Source of the DNA: Peromyscus leucopus
Lineage: Eukaryota; Chordata; Mammalia; Rodentia; Cricetidae
Assembly: GCF_004664715.2 (NCBI RefSeq)
Contig: NC_051083.1
Span: 101,585,661 to 101,649,660, forward strand
DNA length: 64,000 nt
Direction: 5' to 3'
Of the stretch, positions 33,421 through 44,565 are shown piece by piece; position 1 is the stretch's first letter, and every line of letters starts with the position of its first letter. Made by a program: the position numbers and the translations under genes. The notes under the pieces were generated by a model. It did no database searches. It was not told the origin of the DNA and saw nothing but the letters and a program-made list of their open reading frames with translations.

Positions 33421-34230
33421 ATGTTATTGTATGTACACAATAATAGTTCCACTGGCTAGAAGGAAATTGATATCTGCTATTAAGAGAAAAGATACAAGTA
33501 ATTCCTGGCTCCTATGGTAATGAGGGTTATTTCACTTTGAGATTGAATCTGCAGAACAATGAGAAAGAGAACTTTGTGGCCAGGTTATGTGACATTACAG
33601 TTATTCTCAGATACCAAGTCATATAGCATATGGAACCTTAATTTTGGATCTCATCTCTTTACCATATTGATACCACATAGAAATCTTATTCTAACAAGAA
33701 TGGCAGTTTGTTTATTAATATCTTCTTGTATATTATGACTAGTTCTTCCTTGGTTACTTTAAGCTGAAATATATGCTGTCATCCATGTTAAATAAGTCTC
33801 TTTTCTAGTGGTAGTTGCAGAATTTCCATACAGAGTGGGTTTATAGAAACAAACTTGTTTCAAAGATTTCCTAGGTCAATCATCTTGAAGTGACATTTAC
33901 ATAATTTTAATGTTGTTTCATAGTTTTGATTTCAAGTGTCTTCTTATTTGAGGAAAACAGTAATTGTGAGTGGCCACTGGACACAGTGGAGTAATGGAGA
34001 GACTTGGCTCTACATTTTGGGTTTCTCAGGAAGTAGTAAGAGATGCTACGCCCAAATTCCCAAATATACCAAGCTGACTTTAGAGGTGGAATTGGCTCAC
34101 TCCCCCTCTAAACCCAGACATATTAAAAAAAATGGTTAAGAGATTCTTGCATCCCAAATCAAAAGAGCCCTCTGATATGGAACAGAAAAAAAAAACCAAT
34201 ATTTTTATTTAAAACAGGTTGATTATAAAT
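33421..34230. other. Non-coding stretch upstream of ERV internal DNA
   Basis: No recognised repeat. The part after about 33930 may belong to the ERV because it leads directly into the purine tract and 3' module, but no retroviral protein motif survives in it. Confidence 0.4.
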
Positions 34231-34442
34231 GTGATCTCTTTCTAAAAAGAAAAGGGGATATGATATAGATATATAGGAGGATATAGAGATGATAAGATAA
34301 AAGGGTAGATTAGTGAACCTATTTTTAAAGAACAACTTGTTTAAAATGTTTTACATTGGTATAGATTTTAGTTTATGTTTTAAATGTTTTACATTGGTAT
34401 AAATTTTAGTTTATTGATACAAACTTAAAGTTAATTTTGTTA

Positions 34443-34486
<44 letters not shown>

Positions 34487-35339
34487 CTATTCTTGTTTGA
34501 GGTATTATGTTTATGTAACTCATTTAAAATTGTAATGGATAATTAAAAATAGATTAATAATTAGTCATCTATGATAATCATATCTGTAGCCATGTTAGTT
34601 AAGTCTTCTAGGTATACATAGATATATATCAGATAGATAGGTAGTCTTCAAACACTTCATAGACCTTGGAGAATATGGCATTTAAATAACTTAAAATTCT
34701 GTTGACGTGAGACACAATGGCTCCTGGCTGCACCAATTGATCCTGAGAGAATGTTGGGCTTCTAAGACATTTCCATTTGGAAGTTTGTCTTTTGGCACAA
34801 AACGGCCTACTGGGCAAAGAACTGCCCTTGCCTTGATGGCTGACAGTACAAATATAATGCTGTCCTTTCTGGACAAGCGGGACACAAGGAAAGCAACCAC
34901 TGTACTCTGCCAAGACAGGGTAAGATGGTCTCTCAGAATTCCTGCTTCTAAAAATGGTCTGTCAGATACTCTAGGCCTGTAGCCAATTTAAATGCACCAA
35001 CAATGCTGAGAAACATTAAGTGACTGTCCAGGCTGCCAGCTGTCTTGGTCTACTTTTGCAAGATTCCCGAAAGTTGCTTGCATCCATCTACCATTTCTCA
35101 GGTACCATTATGTTCCTTCTCAGGTCTTTGATGTGGTTGAAAACTAGATAGTTGTAATTTCCTCAGTTATGATAAAAGATAAGTTAGATATAAAACCTTA
35201 AACTCACAAATATAAGATAGATAGGACATCTTCTTTAATATTGTAACTGTAATTCTTGCTCGGTAATTGTTTTTTATATGTAATTTTACCATGTTAAAGT
35301 TAAAACCTTCCTTTTTAAGAAAAGAAAAAAAAGGGGAAG
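34231..35339 (+). mobile_element. ERV 3' internal region with terminal polypurine tract
   Basis: An internal purine tract (34236-34258) is followed by AT-rich DNA, then the conserved non-coding 3' module (about 34640-35160; 'gggacacaaggaaagcaacc', 'cgaaagttgcttgcatccat'). A terminal polypurine tract (35317-35339, ending AAAAGGGGAAG) abuts the LTR, as required for plus-strand priming. A 33-bp unit is tandemly repeated at 34344 and 34382, and an (AT)n run lies at 34447-34484. No env or other ORF is intact. Confidence 0.8.
34447..34484. repeat. (AT)n microsatellite
   Basis: About 19 perfect AT units inside the ERV internal region. It is self-complementary and can extrude a cruciform. Confidence 0.95.
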
Positions 35340-35703
35340 TGCTGTGGATATTGCTCTATATAAATAAAACACTGATGGCCAGTGACCAGGCAGGAAGTAG
35401 GTTGCCAGGCAGGAAGTAGGTGGGACAAGGAGAGAGGAGAATTCTGGGAAGCGGAAGGCTGAGGAGAGAGACACTGCAGCCACCGCCAGGACAAGCAGCA
35501 TGTAAAGACTCTGGTAAGCCACCAGCCACGTGGCAAGGTATAGATTTATAAAAATGGGTTAATTTAAGATAAAAGAACAGTTAGCAAGAAGCCTGCCACG
35601 GCCATACAGTTTATAAGTGATATAAGCATCTGAGTGATTATTTTATAAGTGGATTGTGGAACTGCGGGGCTTGGGGAACCTGGAGAGAAACCCTCCAGCA
35701 ACA
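35340..35703 (+). mobile_element. ERV 3' LTR (mys-like)
   Basis: It is 364 bp with ends TGCTGTGGATATTG...CCCTCCAGCAACA, directly after the polypurine tract. It shares 'gccaggcaggaagtaggt', 'ggacaagcagcatg' and 'aagcctgcca' landmarks with the 21627 LTR but has a different 3' third, close to that of the 11634 LTR ('gattattttataagtgg'). A 17-base segment around 'ccaggcaggaagtaggt' is repeated in tandem near 35387-35420. Confidence 0.85.
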
Positions 35704-35872
35704 ATGTTAGGCAAGTACCATACCACTGAGATGAAACTCCCGCCCAACTTTTAAATTTTTACATTGAGACAGGGTTTAAGCTGCCCAGTCAAATCTTGAA
35801 TTTATAATCTCTTGCCTCAGCTTCTGGAACAACTGAGGATACATGCCTGTGACACAAGGCCTAACTGGTTAT
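35704..35872 (-). mobile_element. B4-like SINE (ID plus B1), antisense
   Basis: The ID complement 'ggcaagtaccataccactga' is followed by antisense B1-like text 'ttgagacagggtttaagctg' and 'ctcagcttctggaacaactg', the order of a reversed B4. Confidence 0.65.
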
Positions 35873-37200
35873 GTTTTCCTTACTTTATGTTGCTTAAAGA
35901 GTGAGTTCAAAATCATTTTTTTTCATTCTTCTATTGCTTTCCTCAGGTTTTCATAGTGAATCCTTATTGTTCCGTATTTAAAATTAACTCAATCTGATAT
36001 GAGTCAAAATTTAGATACTGAAACTGAAATTCTTACCACTGAGTGTCATGTTTAGGGGTTTGGCATGGTCTTTGTTGGTCATCATCCCCAAGGACTACAT
36101 CTCTTCTTTAGTCTGATTCCTTAAAAAGGAATCTCAGATACCATCTCATGTTCAGGAAGTGTCTACACACAAGATAAACAGTGGGAAAAGGCCAATGGCA
36201 TGGGATAGATACAGCATATCTTACAGTTTCCATCTAGAAGCCATTCTTGGCATTGGGGAGATTCTTTCCCATTTCTTATACTTGTATTTACACATAGGCA
36301 ATTGCCAGGAAATTTCTTTGGAAATGTAAACTGCATTTTTTTTGTGTAAGGGTCAACTTTGTTTTAAGATTCACAATAGTTAAACCTGTGTTGCGGATGC
36401 CTTATGTCTAGGGAAACCATTTTTTAATGTCCTATTGCTATAGTAAGCCAGGCATCCTAAGGCTGGGCTTGCAATCTCCCTGAGAAGACTGTATTATACT
36501 GATAAAGATGATAAACATTACAGGCTCTGAGAGATGTCCTAGCAGCACTTATGGTTGTCCTTAATGCTGTACTCATTATATGTATCTTACCATATGTTGC
36601 ACTGAGGAAAAAGGAAACAGAAGTCCATGTGCTTCAGAATTTCACACTAGTTCAACTAATTAGAAATAATAATATCTTCACTCAAAATTTTACAAACTCA
36701 AAATTTTCACAAACGATAAAAAGTTTAGTAAGTTGCACGACAGTGAAGTTGTACAACTTGAACTTGTCTGTTTGTAAAAAATCCATGTTTTTCAGTGACA
36801 CAATGCTGACTCCACACAGTAGGCACATTGTTGGGGGGAAAACAGACTAGTTTTGACACAGTGCTTTGATACAAAAAGACCAGTCAGAAGGGGGAAAATA
36901 ATTGAAAACATGGTTTATTTTTCATTGTCTTTTTTTATAATGTCTTTTTTATGGGCCTTGTATGAAGGGAAAGGCCTGGAAAGCCCTTTTGTCTGTTCAT
37001 TAACTTATTAGCATCAATTACTATTGATGACATTTCAACCATGACTAGCCAGTCTGTTTCTTCATTCCCTCCTGTGTCAAAAGCAGCATGATACTGGAAG
37101 TGATGAAAGAGAAAGAAGCAGAAAAAGAGATGGATTTTCTTATAGAAATGCTAGTCTTGACATTTTATTTCTCAGTAATCTTATTGCTATTTTTTTTCTT
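35873..37200. other. Unique-looking non-coding stretch
   Basis: The 99-codon frame at 36551-36850 has no recognisable domain. 36950-37060 is low in repeats and AT-balanced and could be conserved, but no proof is visible. Confidence 0.45.
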
Positions 37201-37204
37201 TCTC

Positions 37205-37205
<1 letters not shown>

Positions 37206-37239
<34 letters not shown>

Positions 37240-37264
37240 CACGCATGCATGCACACACACACAC
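37206..37264 (+). repeat. (AC)n microsatellite with GCATGC interruptions
   Basis: About 15 AC units, a (GCAT)n interruption, then six more AC units. Confidence 0.96.
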
Positions 37265-37955
37265 GCAAATATGCTTTGTACTATACCCTTTCCAAAAGCA
37301 GAATACTTTAGGAACCACTTCCAAGGTAACTAAGTGAGGTCAGAATATGATAAAATACAGTTTTAGAACCATATGGACTCTTCCTAATGTCAGACTTGGT
37401 TTCAAATTGTCAGCCACAATTTCCATATACATTGACAAAATCATCAAATATGCCTCAAAATCATGCTAAAATATCTGATTAGCTGATGGTAGCTAGGTTA
37501 TGGGCAATTTCATTCCCCTGAAACACTTTCAAAGTACACCGGTAATTTGAATCACTGAGTACAAGATAACTTTCTGAAAATTAAATCAGATGTTTTCTCA
37601 AATCACCATTTTGTTTGATCACTGTGTTTAGTGATACACACTTAGCATTCCTCTAGAAAAAATGTGGCCTGCTATCTGTTGGAACCACTGTGACTATATA
37701 AAACACGACATTTTCTTCAGAGACCATTTTGCCTTGTCTTCTCTTGCTTAATATATAAAATGTTTATAAGTCAAATTGAAGTTAGCATTTCATATTGCTG
37801 TTATCTGAAATCTAAAGTCACCAAATTCTAGGTTTTATAGGTTATGACATTCCTTAAAGCACTAGAATAAATTTCCTGTTTATTTTGGCCAAATATAAAG
37901 CAACCTGGTAATTGCTTTCAAAGAAGAAATAGAATTAATAGGTTTGTAAGAGTTA
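37265..37955. other. Non-coding stretch
   Basis: Nothing recognised. Confidence 0.45.
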
Positions 37956-37970
37956 AAAAGCATATTTTTG

Positions 37971-38143
37971 GGCCGGGCGGTGGTGGCGCACGCCTTTAAT
38001 CCCAGCACTCGGGAGGCAGAGCCAGGCGGATCTCTGTGAGTTCGAGGCCAGCCTGGGCTACCAAGTGAGCTCCAGGAAAGGCGCAAAGCTACACAGAGAA
38101 ACCCTGTCTCGAAAAACCAAAAAAAAAAAAAAAAAAAAAAAAA
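37971..38143 (+). mobile_element. Young, near-consensus B1 SINE
   Basis: It is the cleanest B1 in the window: 'gccgggcggtggtggcgcac' to 'gaaaccctgtctcgaaaaac' plus a poly-A tail of ~28 bases. The flanks AAAAGCATATTTTTG (37956-37970) and AAAAGCATTTTTTTG (38144-38158) are a 15-bp target duplication with one difference. The long pure A tail suggests a recent insertion. Confidence 0.97.
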
Positions 38144-38158
38144 AAAAGCATTTTTTTG

Positions 38159-39534
38159 TTCTAAAATGGGAATGCTGCTAAAACTTCCTATTTGCAGTTA
38201 TATATGCAACTATCTAGTGAAGATAAAACACTATTTTGCTATGCAAATATGTCTAGGATTGTGAGTTTTTTGTTTTTTGTCTTTTTGGGTTTTTTTGTTT
38301 TGTTTTGTTTTTTGTTTTTTGTTTTTGTTTTATAAATAAGCAGCAATGAGGCGAGTTTGTTCTGGCAGCATGGATACTCATCTAACAAATAATACACCCT
38401 GCATGAGCCTTCCACCAAATCATATCAATGACTCCGAACAAATACTCTCATCCCATTTCTCAAGGTGGATACAATCTGGTGTATTTTTAGAAACTATTTT
38501 TTCACCAGAAAGGGAACGTGTACTTTATTTGCTGAATTTAATTATATATTAAAATATACAGTGTTCTCTTCTATTATGAGTAATCAGGGCATGCAAATTG
38601 CAGGCTTCATCCTTACATTTTAATATGCTTCATTGGAAGATGAGCAACGATTTTTTTTTAATCTCATACATATCTGCCTGAGGGAAAACCGTTTGATCTT
38701 TGACAATTAAAGGCCTTAGGATTTAGCTATTATGCCATTAGATAATGATAATTTTATTAACTTATCTCAAATATCAGGGAAATTTGAGATCATATCAGTT
38801 TATTTAAGAAGTCAATCTAGAACACGTACTGCATTTGCATAATTTTCAAATTCTTCTCCCCTCAAAATCAAAGTCTTCCATATTAACTCATGAAATGCTT
38901 TAAAACCTGAATATTTCTCCTTCACTCAAAACCAAATCAGACACTTCTTTTTGCATTCAAGATACTATAAGTAATTTGTGTTAATCATTTACGTAGGTGC
39001 TAAGAAATTTCTAGCTATTATCTTACTTAGTTTAAACAACATTGTTAAGCATTTATAATGCCTGCTACTTACCATCATCCAGTAATCTTTCTCAACAAGT
39101 GAATATATTTTTCTCAGTTTGTTTTTCCCAGATTTCATGCAGCTTGTGTTTACTTTTAGTCATATTATATTATATGATCCCTACATAGTGTAAAAAGCAT
39201 TTTTTGTTTCTCCACGCAAATACTCAAGAAATAGTTTCAGTGGAAAAAAATGTGAACAAAGTTAAAATACTATAGATAATTAACTATTTGAAAGCATTAG
39301 AAAAGGTAATTTTATATCGCGCATATTATCAGAAGATAAGATATCAGCTGATAAGGTTCCTAAATAGAATACTGATTGCAGCTGTGACTGGCCGGAATCA
39401 CTGAAATGTGGAGGATGGGAATAAGGAGCACTGAACTATCTCTGGCCATTGCTGCTGCCTCATCTGATTGGACCAGGAAAAAGGGTGCCTTCCCCTAAAA
39501 GACTGTCTGGTGGCATCATTGAAGTGCAAAGCTG
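38159..39534. promoter_or_regulatory. Repeat-poor stretch with three POU octamer motifs (candidate enhancer)
   Basis: Perfect octamers ATGCAAAT occur at 38241-38248 and 38591-38598, and the reverse ATTTGCAT at 38833-38840. Homeodomain-type ATTA/TAAT cores are dense between 38710 and 38770. Apart from a T/G-rich run at 38262-38332 no transposon is recognised. Regulatory function is inference only. Confidence 0.35.
38262..38332 (+). repeat. T-rich (TTTTG)n low-complexity run
   Basis: Irregular TTTTG, TTTTTG and TTTTGT units. It may be an old antisense SINE tail with no body left. Confidence 0.85.
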
Positions 39535-39655
39535 ACTGAGTTTTAGAGTCAGATACACTGGAGAGTGCTTCTTCCCACATCAAGCGAAGCTACTGACTTA
39601 ACTAAGTTCTCTCATTCTGTTTCCTTGTCTGTTGAGTAATTGATAACACCTGAAG
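39535..39655 (+). mobile_element. MIR SINE
   Basis: Sense MIR text: 'gttttagagtcagatacact', 'gctactgacttaactaagtt', 'tctgtttccttgtctgttga', then 'gataacacct'. This mammal-wide element is ancient and weakly preserved. Confidence 0.65.
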
Positions 39656-39934
39656 AGCAGATGGCATGGAGACCATACCCAACAGTATAGATACAGTCCT
39701 TACCACACTGCCTGAAACTAAGTCCTTCCCTCCACACATTCACAAACACCAGTATCTCTTTGAAGTCCATAGACTTGCTTTATGATATGACAATATACAA
39801 TATCATCATCCATTCATTGCTGGAACTTGGGTAATTATAATCTTAAAGAATTCTGATGTTACATATAAAGAGGCAGAATCATATTGGTTCTCAGAGGCAT
39901 CACAAATCTTATACTCTCTATTTCCTCTAAAACT
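39656..39934. other. Non-coding spacer
   Basis: Nothing recognised. Confidence 0.4.
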
Positions 39935-40135
39935 AGGAAATTCTCAGGCTTGTAATGGTGCTTACATCCAAGCCTAATGATCTGAGTTTCATCCCTGGAA
40001 ACCACGTGGCAGAAAGAAGTGAATCCATCAGTCTGCCCTCTAACCTCCACATGTACATTGTGGCTTCCACATGTACACTGTGGCTTCCATTCATATATGC
40101 ACATGAGTACACACACACACACAATAATAAATAAA
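39935..40135 (+). mobile_element. B2-superfamily SINE with internal 20-bp tandem repeat
   Basis: The tRNA-like head is worn, followed by 'catccaagcctaatgatctg', 'ctctaacctccacatgtaca', an AC run and AATAAATAAATA. The segment 'ccacatgtacattgtggctt' is repeated with one change between 40048 and 40088. Confidence 0.75.
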
Positions 40136-40484
40136 TATATTTTTAATTTTAAAATGGAAATTACAGCAAAAAAACTTTTGATTAGATCTAATAGTTCGTT
40201 TGTATAGAAAAAAAACTATGATGCAAAGCGAATCACATGAAAGAATTGGGCAATTTTTTTACTTGATAAAATTATTATAACCCACAACTATTCTCCAGAA
40301 ATTAGAGCTGTATTTTATGCACACAATCAATTTTTGCAAAAAGACTGACAACTATATTTAGTTAGAAAGAAACATTCTTTGTCATGATGGTTCTTACAGA
40401 AACTAGTTTTCAGTTCACTTTTTATGGCAGGATTTGTACACAGGTTACAAATATCATAAAGGTAGAGCATATTTAATGTTTCTT
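40136..40484. other. Non-coding stretch
   Basis: Nothing recognised. Confidence 0.4.
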
Positions 40485-40590
40485 CAATTTAAAAGTGAGT
40501 AAATTGTGATACAGGAACATTAAGGAAGATACCAAATACCTCCCTAGACTGACAAAGTTGGAATGGAGTACAATTGTTCTGATGTGAAAT
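40485..40590 (-). mobile_element. MIR SINE, antisense (weak)
   Basis: The text 'taaattgtgatacaggaaca' followed by 'agataccaaatacctcccta' fits the antisense MIR core in decayed form. Confidence 0.4.
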
Positions 40591-40899
40591 TTTCCATTCT
40601 CCCTGTTGTTAACATTACCAGTGTCCATATGACTGAAGGACTAATTTGTGATAAGCTCAAATATGTAATTTTCTCTCTTCAGAGTGCTGTTTCAGTGTTT
40701 TGAGAGAAAAGCAGATCTAGAGTTCAAACTCCAAATCCAGCCAAGAAGATCATTTACATCTGCTTAACATGTGTACTACTTTACTTGCTAGTTTAGTACT
40801 TGGACAAGAACATTGAACTTTTACAACCATTTAGTAGCTTATCTCAAAATCCTACAGCAGTATCCAGATAAATGGCATCCAGCTCATCTGAGTGTTGAG

Positions 40900-41000
40900 T
40901 TTCCAGATCATAAACTCCTAAAGGGCAGAGTCTACAATTATTTGGCTAACTTTCTATCGCTTGTGACAGTAGAAGCTTAATAAATACTATTTCATGGTAA
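40900..41000 (+). mobile_element. L2 LINE 3' end
   Basis: The text 'cataaactcctaaagggcag' followed by 'agaagcttaataaatactat' matches the conserved L2 3' end ('gagctccttgagggcagg ... gtaggcgctcaataaat'). Confidence 0.6.
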
Positions 41001-41344
41001 TGGTGATGATGACAAGTTAATGCTCCTCAAAGCACCATCCAACCAGTCAATTTAGTGAAAGTCAAACTGGTCATTGGATGTCATAAAAAAAATCAGTCAC
41101 TTGTTTGAATGAATTATTCAAATGGCAGCTGGTTGCTTTTATGCTTGTATAGACATAACATTAAAGTTGCTTTCCATATTGAGAAGAGTTAAGAGAGTGG
41201 TACAGATCAGCTATTTATTAGTAGCCAGTGTTATCACATCAGTCAGAAACTTTAAAACAGAAAGCTGGAATCACTATTGAAACTAACAAAAATAGAATAA
41301 TATAGTGTTAAAGAATCCAAGGGCAGATAAACTCTCTGGCTTAA
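41001..41344. other. Non-coding stretch
   Basis: Nothing recognised. Confidence 0.4.
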
Positions 41345-41720
41345 TTTCTTTTTTAATGTTTTATATAATATATTTTAATTATATTCTCTCCCACCCCCAA
41401 CTCTTCCCAGATCCTTCCCACCTCTCTACCCACCAAACTCTCGTTCTCTCTCAAAAAATCAAAACAAGAAAAAAAGAAAATCCAGACAAGCTAAAGAAAT
41501 GAAAACCAATAAGATAAGAAATACCAATATAAAACAAAAAGCAAGCACAGAGTAAAACATGGAGTCTGATTGTTGTTGGCCAACTACTTCTGGACTATGG
41601 CAGACACACCCACGGACACTTCAATGAAGAAAACTAATATACCCCTCCCATCAGGTATGGGTTGCAAATAGCTTCTTGGTTAAGTGTGGGAGTTTACTTA
41701 CTTTCTTAACCATGACCTAC
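41345..41720 (-). mobile_element. L1 (Lx-type) 3' UTR remnant
   Basis: It keeps the same antisense order as 9490-9820: C-rich block, A-rich block, 'aaaacatggagtctgattgt', 'tggccaactacttctggact', 'gcaaatagcttcttggttaa'. Confidence 0.82.
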
Positions 41721-42260
41721 TGCAATTAGAATTAAGTATCCCAGTCAGGAGGATACTATTCATTATCTTTGTCCTCCATGCTATACATATTCATTTTTTC
41801 ATTAGGAAAATTACTAACAGTGGCTTTTAGCAGAAACCAAATAATGAAAACCATCAGACTTATCTTGCTAATTACCTTAGTGTGTCCTTCCCTCCTGTAT
41901 TAATTATATACACAACTTTGCAACAAAAACAAAGTCATAGAAGTTGCTCCTGGATTTCAAGACTTATTCTAAAGATATTATAATTGAGGTAGCTTAGTGT
42001 TCACCAGACTACATTTATAGAGGTCAGTGCAATAAAACAGATTCTAGAAAAACCCTCAGAGATCTGTAATGAATGAATTTTTGAAAAATTTGCTAAGGTA
42101 ATTCATGTGAGAGTGGTATTCTTATAAAAATGTGCTAAAATTGGATAGACATGCAAAACATATAAAAAACAAAGAAGAAACCCTCATTTTATCTCTTTTG
42201 CATAAAAATGTGTAGAAAATGTCATTGGCCAAAATACAATAATTAACATGATTTAAAAAA
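41721..42260. other. Non-coding stretch
   Basis: Nothing recognised. Confidence 0.4.
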
Positions 42261-42270
42261 TTTAGGAGAA

Positions 42271-42425
42271 GCCAGGCAGTGGTGGCATACACCTTTAACC
42301 CCAGCACTCAGCAAGGCAGAGGTGGGCAGATCTCTGTGAGTACAAGGCCATCCTGTTCTACAGAATGCGTTCCAGGACAGCCAGGGCTACACAGAGAAAC
42401 CCTGTCTAAAACAAACACAAAAAAA
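42271..42425 (+). mobile_element. B1 SINE inserted at the head of another B1
   Basis: A full-length B1 with the GGACAGCCAGGGCTACACAG right arm, an older subtype than the cricetid one. TAGGAGAA flanks it (42263-42270 and 42426-42433), the second copy lying just before the next B1. Confidence 0.92.
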
Positions 42426-42433
42426 TAGGAGAA

Positions 42434-42575
42434 GCCAGCCATAGTGGCACACACCTCTGATTCCCATATTGGCAGAGGCAGACAGATCTCTGTGACTTTA
42501 AAGCCAGCCTAGTCTGCACATAGTGAGTTCTGGGACAGCCAAGGCTATGTAGAAATACCGTATCTCAAAAAGAAT
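42434..42575 (+). mobile_element. B1 SINE, older copy in tandem
   Basis: The text 'gccagccatagtggcacaca' to 'agaaataccgtatctcaaaa' is more diverged than the upstream copy. This fits the order of events: old B1 first, new B1 inserted immediately 5' of it. Confidence 0.88.
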
Positions 42576-42695
42576 AAAACAAAACCAAAAATTAGAAATC
42601 TTAAATTTGATAAAGATTTCTTAAATACAAGAAAAGCATCTTAATGTAGAAACCAATAAATCCATCATAATTGATCAGATTTAAAGATTTTGTTC
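42576..42695. other. Short non-coding spacer
   Basis: Nothing recognised. Confidence 0.4.
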
Positions 42696-42699
42696 TGTT

Positions 42700-42985
42700 A
42701 TCTAATATCTGTGCATGGGCATGTGCTTAAATGTAGGTTAGCACACTTGTGGCAACCAGTCTTTCTCTACCATATTTTTCCAGATAGGGTCTCCCACAGA
42801 ATTTAGATCTCATGTATTCAGCTACACTGGATGGTCAACATGCCCCTCTTGTCACTGCCTGCACAGTGCTGAGATTACAGGCACTAGACACCTGACCTAG
42901 TTTTTTACATGGATGCTAGGGATGGATAGAAACCAGGTCCTTATGTTTGTGTGGCAAGCTCTACTGATTGAGCTATCTCTCTGAC
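42700..42985 (-). mobile_element. Composite SINE (B1-like body with tRNA-like head), antisense
   Basis: The order is 'agatagggtctcccacagaa', 'gctgagattacaggcactag', 'acatggatgctagggatgga', and the head complement 'gattgagctatctctctgac'. The same composite order occurs at 44990-45165. Confidence 0.7.
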
Positions 42986-43022
42986 CCCAAAGCTTCTTTT
43001 GTTTGTTTTTTACTTTGTTTTC

Positions 43023-43073
<51 letters not shown>

Positions 43074-43076
43074 TTT
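43023..43076 (+). repeat. (TTTA)n tetranucleotide microsatellite
   Basis: About 13 perfect TTTA units, directly abutting an antisense B1 and so probably derived from that B1's A-rich tail. Confidence 0.96.
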
Positions 43077-43204
43077 TTTCAGACAGAGTATAGCCCTGGC
43101 TGTCCTGGAAATTGCTTTGTAGACCAGGCTGACCTCAAACTCACAGAGATCAGACTGACTTTGCTTACCGAGTGCTGGGAAGTGCATGCTTCACCACTCT
43201 TGAC
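43077..43204 (-). mobile_element. B1 SINE, antisense
   Basis: The text 'agacagagtatagccctggc', 'ctttgtagaccaggctgacc', 'gagtgctgggaagtgcatgc' is typical antisense B1, lacking a few bases near the head. Confidence 0.88.
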
Positions 43205-43229
43205 AATATATTTAAAAGTTATCTATGTA

Positions 43230-43790
43230 GATGTGAGAAAGTAGGGTGTGGATAGGGATAGAATATTTACTAAGCCATTACTATGGGATATGTATTCACA
43301 TCTAAAGACTTGGAGCTAGGAGCTTCCAATGAGAGAGAACATGTGATGTCTGTCTTTCTGGGTCTGAATTACCTCACACAATACAATCTTTTCTAGTTTC
43401 ATCTATTTGCCTGTAAATTTCATGATTCTGTTTTTCTAAGATGAATAGTAGTATTCTGTAGTGTATATGTATATTTTCATTATCCATTTGTCAATTAATG
43501 GGCACTTAGGTTGTTTCCATTACTTAGCTATTGCGAATAGAGCAGCAATAAACATGGGTGAGCAATGAACATATCTGAGGACTAGGATATTGAGTCCTAT
43601 GGGCATATGCTAGAAAGTAGTATAGGTAGGTCACATGATAGATTTATTTTTAGCTTTTTGCTTTTTGATACTTCTCCACATTGTTTTCCAGAGTAGCTGG
43701 GTGAGTTTGCAATCCTACCTGATATTTATGTACCCAGAGAAATGTTATACTAGGGAAGTTTGTTTGTTGTGTAATGAGATCTCATGCTAA
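43230..43790 (-). mobile_element. L1 ORF2 3' end, antisense
   Basis: Antisense L1 landmarks are 'ggagctaggagcttccaatg', 'gggtctgaattacctcacac', 'tccatttgtcaattaatggg', 'ttgcgaatagagcagcaata' and 'cagagtagctgggtgagttt'. The complement codes for a decayed ORF2 C-terminus. Confidence 0.82.
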
Positions 43791-43989
43791 CATTACAGAG
43801 GGGTTTTATTATATAAAATGCCTTTCTTTTTCTTTGCCCCCAAGGGCAGAGATATAGTCCAATCTCATATGGTTCTAGAAATGAGAAACATGAGAACTAT
43901 TTTAAGTTGTTCACATTTTTGCTCTCTCTATGACTCTCATGTCTCATGGCTTCCTGACTCTGTCCATTTGTCACTGTGTATACTGGTTC

Positions 43990-44565
43990 TAACAGTCTGT
44001 AGCCATAGCAAAAGTGGATACAAGGAAAGAGACCACTGTAATCTGCCAAGACAGGGTAAGATGGTCTTTCAGAATTTCTGCTTCTGAAAATGGTCTGTCA
44101 GATACTCTAGGCCTGTAGCCAATTTGAATGCACCAACAATGCTGAGAAACATTAGGTGACTGTCCAGGCTGCCAGCTGTCTTGGTCTACTCTTGCAAGAT
44201 TCCCGAAAGTTGCTTGCATCCATCTTCCATTTCTCAGGTACCATTATATTCCTTCACAAGTCTTTGATGACATTGAAGACTAGCAGTTATAATTACAACT
44301 TAGATAGAACATATTAAGTATTAGATTCAGGTTCTTTAGGATATGACACCTTTTGGAATGATCTTTGTAACATGCCATTTACCTATGCTCTATACTTCTC
44401 TGGATTTTAGTATCTGTTTCTTGCTTGATATTGTTTGCATTAGTTGTAGATCCATGTTATCTAGGTCATTATCCCTCATTATTCCTGGACAATATTTGAT
44501 AACCATTCCTTTGTATATAATCTTGTATCAAGTTAGAACCATCTTATTTAGACAAAAGGGGGAGA
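43990..44565 (+). mobile_element. ERV 3' internal module with polypurine tract (second copy)
   Basis: It matches 34870-35130 closely ('ctgtcagatactctaggcct', 'caatgctgagaaacattagg', 'cgaaagttgcttgcatccat') and ends in the purine tract ACAAAAGGGGGAGA (44552-44565). It is followed by a different LTR from the one at 35340. There are no intact ORFs, and the left limit is approximate. Confidence 0.8.

Noticed and set aside
34629..34982. Frames of 69-94 codons on both strands in the ERV module
   Set aside because: They fall in a non-coding ERV 3' region. Both strands are open over the same bases, the frames differ in the homologous copies, and no known retroviral domain is visible.
36551..36850. 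99-codon frame with a hydrophobic start
   Set aside because: No domain recognised, no Kozak, splice or promoter support, and AT-rich codon use like the flanks.
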